From the NCBI GenBank assembly GCA_003575245.1, contig NMQN01000304.1, positions 1 to 5,144 of the forward strand: a stretch of DNA of 5,144 nucleotides, written 5' to 3'. The notes under the pieces were generated by a model. It ran no database searches. It was not told the DNA's origin and worked only from the letters and a program-made list of their open reading frames with translations. This stretch comes from Candidatus Atribacteria bacterium 1244-E10-H5-B2 (lineage in GTDB: Bacteria > Atribacterota > JS1 > SB-45 > 34-128). The first letter of the stretch is position 1; every line of letters starts with the position of its first letter. This document shows, piece after piece, positions 1 to 3,459 of the stretch. A program made the position numbers and the translations under genes.

Positions 1-6
1 GAGACA

Positions 7-239
7 GAGCCACACCGAGCCACACGGAGACGATGCAAAAGTGGTCGTGTAACCCTTGTAAAATAACGATTTATTTTTTCTGATTTTCTGCCCTTTTTGG
101 TTCTTTGATTTATTTTGCTTAATTTACCTAACAAAATCATAATATAAGTTAAAGAAAAAATCCAAACAGTCTTTTTATTTTTATTCTTTCATACCTAAAA
201 AGATACTTTTGTTAAATAAAAAATGACACCGAGCCACAC
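7..239. repeat. 14-base direct repeat, two full copies plus one partial
   Basis: The 14-mer ACACCGAGCCACAC occurs at 12-25 and again at 226-239. Its core GAGCCACAC also occurs immediately upstream at 7-15, so the first two cores are 10 bases apart in tandem. The copies are GC-richer than the surrounding sequence. Candidate roles are protein-binding sites or a remnant of site-specific recombination; nothing in the window decides between them. Confidence 0.55.
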
Positions 240-293
240 CAACGAATTAAGGCATACCAACCCTTATAGCGTTTTCATTTTTTAAGATTCCCT

Positions 294-309
294 GTATTAT
301 ACATAATAC
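294..309. promoter_or_regulatory. 16-base dyad, possible operator
   Basis: GTATTAT at 294-300 and ATAATAC at 303-309 are perfect reverse complements with a 2-base centre. The size and symmetry suit a dimeric helix-turn-helix repressor such as the XRE protein at 2967-3248. No second copy was found near that gene and no clear promoter overlaps it, so the role is only a suggestion. Confidence 0.25.
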
Positions 310-375
310 CTTTTATATAAAAATAAAGGATAGAGCTTTTCCCCGGTTTTTTAAAAAAATCTCATAGCTGTTTTT

Positions 376-399
376 AGGCCTTATCCGGCCTTTTTATTT
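376..399 (+). terminator. Possible weak plus-strand terminator
   Basis: AGGCC (376-380) and GGCCT (387-391) form a 5-bp GC-rich stem with a short loop, followed on the plus strand by TTTTTATTT. The orientation would stop transcription coming from the left, converging on the minus-strand gene cluster. The stem is short and overlaps the last codons of the 381-563 gene, so it may be chance. No T-tract follows the stem on the minus strand. Confidence 0.25.
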
Positions 400-563
400 A
401 ACAAAAGATTTTTCTCTCGTCTTTCCTGATTCATTGATTTACATTTTGCCCCGATAATTATATAAAAATCCCTCTCATCAATCTTGCCCTCTTTTATTGC
501 ATCGACTATAACCTGGTAGAAATTATCGAATCTATCTAAAAAATTTAATCGTTCCGGTAACAT
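381..563 (-). CDS. Small charged protein of unknown function
   Basis: A 60-residue protein starting with ATG. AGGTGG at 571-576 lies 7 bases upstream of the start, so the start is well supported. The sequence has a hydrophobic and aromatic N-terminal half (NFLDRFDNFYQVIVDAI) likely to form one or two helices, a central short beta-like stretch (DFYIIIGAK) and a basic C-terminus with QERREK. There is no signal peptide, membrane segment or cysteine cluster. It is the last gene of the leftward cluster and follows the 585-806 gene after a 21-base gap that contains its ribosome-binding site. Size and context fit the small accessory proteins of phages or plasmids. I do not recognise the family. Its terminal codons form one arm of the 17-base inverted repeat. 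Confidence 0.65.
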   Translation of the reverse strand: MLPERLNFLDRFDNFYQVIVDAIKEGKIDERDFYIIIGAKCKSMNQERREKNLLLNKKAG

Positions 564-584
564 TAAATCACCACCTAGAATTAT

Positions 585-806
585 TTAATAGCCTCTTTTG
601 CTATTCTGGAATAATGCTTTTTTATGATCATAGGCAATAAATCTTTTATCCTTTCTTTTTTCTCCGGCTTTCTCTTTCCTCTTAATAAATCCCTCAATAA
701 GCTTTAAAGCCTTTAAATATTTATCTCTTTCTCTTTTGGTTAGATCTTCCTTCTGCAATTCCACGTTATAAAAAGACCTAGTTTCTTCTAAATTCTTTAA
801 ACTCAA
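585..806 (-). CDS. Small basic, probably helical protein of unknown function
   Basis: A 73-residue protein with a TTG start at 804-806. The stop of the preceding zinc-ribbon gene (TGA, 803-805) overlaps this start in a TTGA tetranucleotide, which supports TTG as the true start and suggests translation by re-initiation. The only Shine-Dalgarno-like bases (AAGG) sit very close to the start. Residues 8-55 are dense in Lys, Arg and Glu with regularly spaced Leu/Ile (DKYLKALKLIEGFIKRKEK), consistent with an amphipathic helix or short coiled coil; the C-terminus is basic and aromatic. No known motif is visible. A nucleic-acid-binding or partner role for the neighbouring nuclease or zinc-ribbon genes is possible but unproven. 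Confidence 0.6.
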   Translation of the reverse strand: MSLKNLEETRSFYNVELQKEDLTKRERDKYLKALKLIEGFIKRKEKAGEKRKDKRFIAYDHKKALFQNSKRGY

Positions 807-985
807 TACCTTATAACGTGAAATTTTAGGTTGGCCTTTATGATTCCTTCACCTTTTCGGGATTCTTTGTTATCAGGGATTTGCCGGAGTTCACCACCAC
901 AAACAGGACACCGATAATTATATTTATATTTTATACTCCAGCCACAAAATACCCCCTGACATTTAGGGCATTTATACCTTTGCAT
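803..985 (-). CDS. Small zinc-ribbon protein
   Basis: A 60-residue protein with two CPxC knuckles: C6-P-K-C9 and C26-P-V-C29, the classic layout of a treble-clef or rubredoxin-like zinc ribbon, with C14 as an extra cysteine. The first 36 residues match the 40-residue protein at 2864-2986 in plan: Y-x-C-x-K-C, a VF and GW pair between the knuckles, then CPxCGGxL and a proline. The two are therefore probably paralogues with different tails; this one has a basic 24-residue extension. Start is ATG, 3 bases after the HNH gene's TAG. The AAGGAAG sequence within the HNH gene end is about 14 bases away, so translation is probably coupled. Such proteins commonly bind nucleic acid or a protein partner. 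The exact role is unknown. Confidence 0.7.
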   Translation of the reverse strand: MQRYKCPKCQGVFCGWSIKYKYNYRCPVCGGELRQIPDNKESRKGEGIIKANLKFHVIRY

Positions 986-988
986 AAT

Positions 989-1288
989 CTATTTATCATC
1001 TTCCTTTCTTAAGCACCATATTTTTTTAATTGTCTTGCCTACTCTTTTAAACTCCTCATAACTAAATTTATCGCTTTTAGCATTATTACAAACAGCACAA
1101 GCTAAAACGCAATTTTTTTTGCTATAACCTTTATTATTGTCTTTACGTTCTAACTCTAACCTCTCGCCTCTATCTTTATAGAATTTTCCCCATATCGGGA
1201 TAAAGTCTCCTTCTGCTATCCCACAATAATGGCAGTTTTTTCCGTCTCTATCATAAAGTTTAAGACGTAGTTTGTCCTTTTTATTCAA
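989..1288 (-). CDS. HNH-type endonuclease, small phage-like form
   Basis: I place the start at TTG 1286-1288 (99 residues) because AAGGAG lies 8 bases upstream. The frame is open to another TTG at 1367-1369, but that start has no ribosome-binding site and the extra 27 codons cover a strong hairpin. Residues 19-22 are C-H-Y-C and 64-67 are C-A-V-C, giving the two zinc knuckles of Cys-rich HNH proteins. Between them LELERKDNNKGYS (about 45-57) and NC (59-60) precede the ACAVCNNAKSD block, which is typical of phage HNH nucleases of this subgroup. The histidine normally seen in the DH of the first catalytic strand is not present; ERKD stands there instead, so activity is uncertain. Roles in this family include homing, DNA nicking near packaging sites and host DNA cleavage. 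The downstream zinc-ribbon gene follows after 3 bases. Confidence 0.75.
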   Translation of the reverse strand: MNKKDKLRLKLYDRDGKNCHYCGIAEGDFIPIWGKFYKDRGERLELERKDNNKGYSKKNCVLACAVCNNAKSDKFSYEEFKRVGKTIKKIWCLRKEDDK

Positions 1289-1296
1289 TAGCAAAA

Positions 1297-1302
1297 CTCC
1301 TT
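1297..1302 (-). promoter_or_regulatory. Shine-Dalgarno site that fixes the HNH start
   Basis: AAGGAG reads on the minus strand 8 bases before TTG 1288, and only 2 bases before another in-frame TTG at 1292-1294. The 8-base spacing makes 1288 the better start. The site lies 7 bases downstream of the 3' side of the large hairpin. Confidence 0.65.
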
Positions 1303-1309
1303 TCTTAGA

Positions 1310-1363
1310 AGAGCCCGGCTCCCCGGAAGAAGATATTCCAAAATAACCGGGGAGCAGGGATCT
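1310..1363 (-). promoter_or_regulatory. Long GC-rich hairpin before the HNH gene
   Basis: Bases 1310-1326 pair with 1347-1363: 15 of 17 positions, including an uninterrupted 9-bp core GCTCCCCGG/CCGGGGAGC, around a 20-base loop (1327-1346). It is strikingly GC-rich for this window. No T-tract follows on either strand, so it is not an ordinary intrinsic terminator. Its position between the lipoprotein gene and the HNH Shine-Dalgarno suggests control of HNH translation, RNA processing, or protection of the upstream mRNA 3' end. The perfect 10-base palindrome AACCCGGGTT at 1368-1377 lies beside it. I could not match it to a known riboswitch or ribozyme. Confidence 0.6.
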
Positions 1364-1425
1364 CGGCAACCCGGGTTAAGGAATTGGCTAAAAATCCAGG
1401 CTACCAGTTTTTAATTAAAATTCAC

Positions 1426-2409
1426 TTAACTACTAGTGTTAACTGTAACCTCTATTTCATCTGTCTTAGTTATAACGCCTTCTGTGTAGCTTACGGTAAT
1501 AGTAACTGTACCTGCGTTGATTGCCGTAACCCAGCCCACTTCTAAAGCAGGCCAGACTGATACTATACCCGTGGGATTTTCGTCATAACTATAATAAGTA
1601 AAACCTATCTCTTTCTTAGTGCCATTATTATAGTGAGCAGTAACAGTAAATGGTTGACTACCTCCGAAATCTGTATTAATTAAGGTCATTATCTTAGGGT
1701 CAACTACAATGTAGTCAAGAAGGGCTGGTTCAACTACTATAGTGAAACTTCTACTACATAATGTTTTACCACTAGTTGTTTTCACTTTTAATGTTGTTGT
1801 AAAAGTCCCTGCCTCTTCGAATGTTCCTCTAAAGTGTGCTGTAGCATTTTCGGGAAGGATGAATACATCTCCTTCAAAGATCAGACCTGATCCATCTTCT
1901 ATTTCAAGATCCTCTAATATTTCTGTATCCCCCGAGAAAGAAGCTACTACCGACTTGCCTACATCACTATTAGCTGTCATGTAGACCGTAAACCACGTTG
2001 ATTCACCTACTGTAAATGTTGTTGGTAAATCTACTGTTATCGTCATTGGTATCCTCTTCGTAACTAATATAGTAAAGGTTTGGGTAGCATACAAAACTCT
2101 ATCAGATACTTCTACCTTAACTGTATTATCCCCAAACTGAGAAGTGATAGGAATCCACTTAATCAATCCAGTAGCAGGGTTTATGGTCATACCATCAGGT
2201 TTAGTGACCAGAGAGTAAGTTAAGGTATCGTCATCGGTAGCATCTACATCGTAGGTGTATTCCACCCCTACAGTCGCCGTTTTTACTGGGTATGATGTTA
2301 TAACCGGTGCCTGGTTTATAATAACTGGCGGTGTAATCAAACCACAGCCGACCAGTAAGAACGAAATCAGTAACAAAGATACTAACACTAAAATTCTTTT
2401 ATTTAACAT
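1426..2409 (-). CDS. Secreted lipoprotein with bacterial Ig-like domains
   Basis: A 327-residue protein. AGGAGG at 2419-2424 is 9 bases before the ATG. It has a lipoprotein signal: basic MLNKR, a hydrophobic run to residue 20 and lipobox L-V-G-C22, so it should be lipidated at C22 and face outward. Residues 33-117 look like a cadherin or He_PIG-type Ig fold (NQAPVITSYP, GVEYTYDVDATDDDTLTYSL, GLIKWIP). Residues 121-227 form a second, less typical beta-sandwich. Residues 231-325 resemble a BIG2-like domain (YIVVDP, VTAINAGTVTITVSY). There is no enzyme motif, so adhesion or a structural cell-surface role is likely. It sits between nuclease and regulator genes, as lysogenic-conversion cargo would. 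A weak terminator-like hairpin separates it from the upstream gene, suggesting its own promoter, though I see no convincing one. Confidence 0.85.
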   Translation of the reverse strand: MLNKRILVLVSLLLISFLLVGCGLITPPVIINQAPVITSYPVKTATVGVEYTYDVDATDDDTLTYSLVTKPDGMTINPATGLIKWIPITSQFGDNTVKVEVSDRVLYATQTFTILVTKRIPMTITVDLPTTFTVGESTWFTVYMTANSDVGKSVVASFSGDTEILEDLEIEDGSGLIFEGDVFILPENATAHFRGTFEEAGTFTTTLKVKTTSGKTLCSRSFTIVVEPALLDYIVVDPKIMTLINTDFGGSQPFTVTAHYNNGTKKEIGFTYYSYDENPTGIVSVWPALEVGWVTAINAGTVTITVSYTEGVITKTDEIEVTVNTSS

Positions 2410-2447
2410 TGAAATTTTCCTCCTAAAATTTATAAATATTTACTTCT

Positions 2448-2475
2448 AAAAAAGACTCTCATCTCTCCTGTCTTT
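2448..2475 (-). terminator. Weak terminator-like hairpin after the 2517 gene
   Basis: On the minus strand AAAGAC (2475-2470) pairs with GTCTTT (2456-2451) around a 13-base loop, and the T run continues (six T in total) to 2448. The stem is only 6 bp and AT-rich, so termination would be inefficient at best. It falls between the 80-residue protein gene and the lipoprotein gene. Confidence 0.3.
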
Positions 2476-2516
2476 AAGCTATATAATCACCCCCCTATAC
2501 TTGAGATTTGCTCTTT

Positions 2517-2759
2517 CTATTTAGACGATTCAGGGTATCTTCTCCGCTCGTTCTCGACCCTCTTTTCCTTATTGACTCTCCTATCTTTTTGAAAAGTCAC
2601 GTAGGGAATATTGATAATCTCTCCAGCAATTATTTTTTCCTTAACTTTTTTGAGATCAGAGAAATATAATCTTAATCGCCTCTTGCAAGCCTCAAAATTA
2701 ACAGCAGTAGTCAGATCGGCAATCCCAGCATTGTCTTTAAAGATCCTAACTATTATCAT
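2517..2759 (-). CDS. Small basic protein of unknown function
   Basis: An 80-residue protein with an ATG start and AAAGGGGG at 2768-2775, 8 bases upstream. That ribosome-binding site overlaps the TAA (2774-2776) ending the open frame that continues past the zinc-ribbon gene. The N-terminus (MIIVRIFKDNAGIADLTTAVNF) looks like a beta-strand followed by a helix. The middle (RRLRLYFSDLKKVKEKI) is a basic amphipathic helix, then GEIINIPYVTFQK suggests a second beta hairpin, and the last 20 residues are very rich in Arg, Lys and Glu and probably disordered. No catalytic or metal-binding motif is visible. It follows the XRE and zinc-ribbon genes in the same direction and is probably co-transcribed with them. 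Family not recognised. Confidence 0.65.
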   Translation of the reverse strand: MIIVRIFKDNAGIADLTTAVNFEACKRRLRLYFSDLKKVKEKIIAGEIINIPYVTFQKDRRVNKEKRVENERRRYPESSK

Positions 2760-2773
2760 TAGTAAAACCCCCT

Positions 2774-2863
2774 TTAATTTACCGGTCCTCCGTTTAGGTC
2801 CTTGACGAGAGCCAAAGTCTTGAGTTCCGGAAAACCCTCAGCCCAACCTTGCGGAGGCCCGGC
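2774..2863 (-). other. Open frame continuing past the zinc-ribbon TAG stop
   Basis: Directly after the TAG of the 40-residue zinc-ribbon gene, the same frame stays open for 29 codons to TAA at 2774-2776. The encoded residues (AGPPQGWAEGFPELKTLALV then KDLNGGPVN) look like real protein. The segment has no ATG or GTG start and only one in-frame TTG near its end, so it is unlikely to be a separate gene. Its TAA overlaps the next gene's Shine-Dalgarno, as a true gene end often does. Possibilities are stop-codon readthrough, a recent nonsense mutation truncating a 70-residue protein, or chance, since 29 open codons alone is not significant. Confidence 0.35.
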
Positions 2864-2986
2864 CTATTTTTTAGTAGCGGTATATTCAGGGACAGGCTCT
2901 AATTTACCCCCGCATTTAGGGCAAACCTTCCCTTCTCCCCAACCATAAAAGACTGCCTTACATTTTTTACAGCGGTATTCCGGCAT
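2864..2986 (-). CDS. 40-residue zinc-ribbon protein
   Basis: A 40-residue protein beginning MPEYRCKKCKAVFYGW with Cys at 6, 9, 22 and 25 (CKKC and CPKC), followed by GGKLEPVPEY: a minimal zinc ribbon. GGAAGG lies 8 bases upstream of the ATG, and the gene overlaps the 3' end of the XRE gene by 20 bases, indicating co-transcription. Its N-terminal plan matches the zinc ribbon at 803-985. One knuckle spacing is shorter here. It resembles the small rubredoxin-like or FmdB-like ribbon proteins common in phages and uncultured bacteria, usually of unknown function; binding DNA, RNA or a partner protein is the usual guess. The frame continues beyond its TAG (see 2774-2863), so the native product may be longer. 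Confidence 0.75.
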   Translation of the reverse strand: MPEYRCKKCKAVFYGWGEGKVCPKCGGKLEPVPEYTATKK

Positions 2987-3248
2987 TTCCTTGACCTTCC
3001 TCTATCCTCTTTTTTAGCTCCCTCTTCCTGTCCTTATAGAATTGGCGGAGTTCTTTGTTTAGCGTCCCCGGACCAATACACAGAATATCGGTAATCTTTT
3101 CAATCTGGCTCCCGGAAGGGATAACCCCTCCTATCTCAAATTGAGAAATAGTGGGTTGAGATACTCCCACCAGAAGGGCCAGATCTGACTGGGACAATCT
3201 CTTTTCCTCTCTCTTCTTCCTGATCGGATTAACTGAGTTAGTTATCAT
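2967..3248 (-). CDS. XRE-family (Cro/CI-type) transcriptional regulator
   Basis: A 93-residue protein with one helix-turn-helix. Residues 8-60 carry the XRE pattern: IRKKREEKRLSQSDLALLVG, then VSQPTISQFEIGG as the turn and recognition helix, then IPSGSQIEKITDIL. The C-terminal 30 residues (QFYKDRKRELKKRIEEGQ) form a charged helix that could serve in dimerisation. It is small like Cro, phage or plasmid repressors and antitoxins, and lacks a peptidase or sensor domain. AGGAGG (3261-3266) lies 12 bases and AAAGGA (3254-3259) 5 bases before the ATG. An intrinsic terminator ends right at that AGGAGG, and a consensus promoter stands about 175 bases upstream, so expression is probably set by read-through of the leader. 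It likely binds DNA in this region and controls its own or neighbouring promoters. Its targets are not visible. Confidence 0.9.
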   Translation of the reverse strand: MITNSVNPIRKKREEKRLSQSDLALLVGVSQPTISQFEIGGVIPSGSQIEKITDILCIGPGTLNKELRQFYKDRKRELKKRIEEGQGNAGIPL

Positions 3249-3266
3249 TTTTTTCCTTTGCCTCCT

Positions 3267-3306
3267 AATAAAAAAGGCTTAGCCTCTAACAGAAGCCAAG
3301 CCTTTT
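3267..3306 (-). terminator. Intrinsic terminator in the leader of the XRE gene
   Basis: AAAAGGCTT and AAGCCTTTT (3272-3280 and 3298-3306) form a perfect 9-bp stem, with additional inner pairs (GC/GC and TCT/AGA separated by mismatches). On the minus strand the T-tract TTTTTTATT follows (3275-3267), and AGGAGG of the XRE gene begins at the next base. Transcripts that stop here lose the ribosome-binding site, the arrangement of an attenuator. On the plus strand the T run is only four bases, so it is weaker in that direction. Confidence 0.75.
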
Positions 3307-3333
3307 ACTGTTTAATAAGATATATGCTATAAT
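3304..3333 (+). promoter_or_regulatory. Extended -10 promoter driving a rightward RNA
   Basis: TATAAT at 3328-3333 is a perfect -10 and is preceded by TG at 3325-3326, giving the full extended -10 TGCTATAAT. TTTACT at 3304-3309 gives a 4-of-6 match to a -35 with an 18-bp spacer. No plus-strand gene lies downstream; transcription would start near 3339-3341 and enter the hairpin-rich region, then run antisense to the minus-strand leader. Confidence 0.7.
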
Positions 3334-3339
3334 AAACTA

Positions 3340-3422
3340 CGAGCCAGAGAGACAGCAAAGACTTTCGGCTCTGTTCGAGCCCGCTTATCTCGGTCCAACG
3401 TCGATAGCGGGTTCGTTCTTTT
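3340..3422 (+). ncRNA. Candidate antisense small RNA, about 83 nt
   Basis: The segment has its own extended -10 promoter just upstream and a hairpin plus T-tract at its 3' end, and it encodes no credible peptide. GAGCC (3341-3345) can pair with GGCTC (3367-3371). That GGCTC can alternatively pair with the second GAGCC (3377-3381), which belongs to the terminator stem. The RNA ends where the minus-strand transcript is predicted to start, so it is complementary along its whole length to the 5' part of the XRE leader. By analogy with plasmid copy-number antisense RNAs it may promote early termination of that leader. This is inference from layout. Confidence 0.5.
3376..3422 (+). terminator. Plus-strand intrinsic terminator of the antisense RNA
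   Basis: CGAGCCCGCT (3376-3385) pairs with AGCGGGTTCG (3406-3415): 10 bp including one G-T pair, continued inward by ATC/GAT after a bulged T. TTCTTTT (3416-3422) follows. On the minus strand the same hairpin has no T-tract, so it terminates only rightward transcripts and acts as a structural element in the leftward leader. Confidence 0.65.
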
Positions 3423-3428
3423 AATAAT

Positions 3429-3457
3429 ACTATATATAAAATTTAGAAGTTTGTCAA
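3429..3457 (-). promoter_or_regulatory. Consensus sigma-70/A promoter for the XRE operon
   Basis: On the minus strand TTGACA (3457-3452) is a perfect -35, followed by exactly 17 bases and TATAGT (3434-3429), a 5-of-6 match to the -10. The predicted start is near 3422. The -35 begins only two bases after the TAA of the 3460-4050 gene, so this promoter separates the right-hand genes from the XRE operon. It faces the plus-strand promoter at 3304-3333 across about 95 bases. Confidence 0.75.
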
Positions 3458-3459
3458 AT

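Larger units (their letters stand above)
1..380. other. AT-rich gene-free left flank with repeats
   Basis: No frame on either strand has a credible start with a ribosome-binding site. The three plus frames entering from the left edge all stop by about base 93, so the tail of a rightward gene cannot be excluded but is not supported. The stretch contains the 14-base direct repeat, one arm of a 17-base inverted repeat, a 16-base dyad at 294-309 and a possible weak plus-strand terminator at its right end, each listed separately. It lies downstream of the last minus-strand gene and may mark a module boundary. Confidence 0.6.
206..407. repeat. 17-base perfect inverted repeat, arms 206-222 and 391-407
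   Basis: CTTTTGTTAAATAAAAA at 206-222 on the plus strand is matched exactly by the reverse complement of 391-407. The right arm covers in-frame codons near the C-terminus of the 381-563 protein (the LLNKK residues), and the left arm is non-coding. Arms are separated by 168 bases. Both are AT-rich and low in complexity, which raises the chance of coincidence, but 17 uninterrupted matches is notable. It could be an inverted duplication of the gene's 3' end or terminal inverted repeats of a small decayed element. Confidence 0.5.
3267..3422 (-). ncRNA. Candidate attenuated leader RNA of the XRE operon
   Basis: From the minus-strand promoter, transcription should begin near 3422 and reach the intrinsic terminator ending near 3267, giving a leader of about 155 bases if terminated. 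It contains a 10-bp hairpin (3415-3406 with 3385-3376) whose loop carries UUGG (3398-3395), matching the YUNR U-turn motif of many antisense-controlled RNAs. A second, shorter hairpin (GAGCC/GGCTC, 3371-3367 with 3345-3341) follows. Read-through would express the XRE, zinc-ribbon and possibly 2517 genes. It could instead be a free-standing small RNA. No known riboswitch family was recognised. Confidence 0.45.

Noticed and set aside
223..288. Plus-strand 21-codon ORF starting MTPSHTNELRH
   Set aside because: No ribosome-binding site upstream; its resemblance to a reading frame at the left edge comes from the shared 14-base DNA repeat.
1289..1369. N-terminal extension of the HNH protein from TTG 1369
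   Set aside because: No ribosome-binding site; the extra residues correspond to the two arms of the hairpin, and a TTG at 1288 has AAGGAG at 8 bases.
989..1425. Group I intron or IscB/OMEGA-type RNA-guided system with the HNH gene
   Set aside because: No recognisable P7 core or intron ends, no RuvC domain, and the HNH protein is only 99 residues; the hairpin alone is not enough.
1742..1984. Plus-strand open frame of 80 codons
   Set aside because: It lies wholly antisense to the lipoprotein gene, which has a clear signal peptide and Ig-like domains; no ribosome-binding site or recognisable motif.
2255..2449. Plus-strand open frame of 64 codons
   Set aside because: Mostly antisense to the 5' end of the lipoprotein gene; its sequence is the mirror of the signal-peptide region.
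2423..2455. 10-codon leader peptide before the lipoprotein gene
   Set aside because: An AGGAG precedes an ATG at 2461-2463 on the minus strand by only two bases and the peptide shows no regulatory codons; too weak to call.
2611..2805. Plus-strand open frame of 64 codons
   Set aside because: Antisense to the 80-residue gene, which has an ideal Shine-Dalgarno; no supporting signal of its own.
3341..3415. tRNA gene
   Set aside because: GGGTTCG resembles a T-arm, but no acceptor stem, anticodon arm or D-arm can be assembled on either strand.
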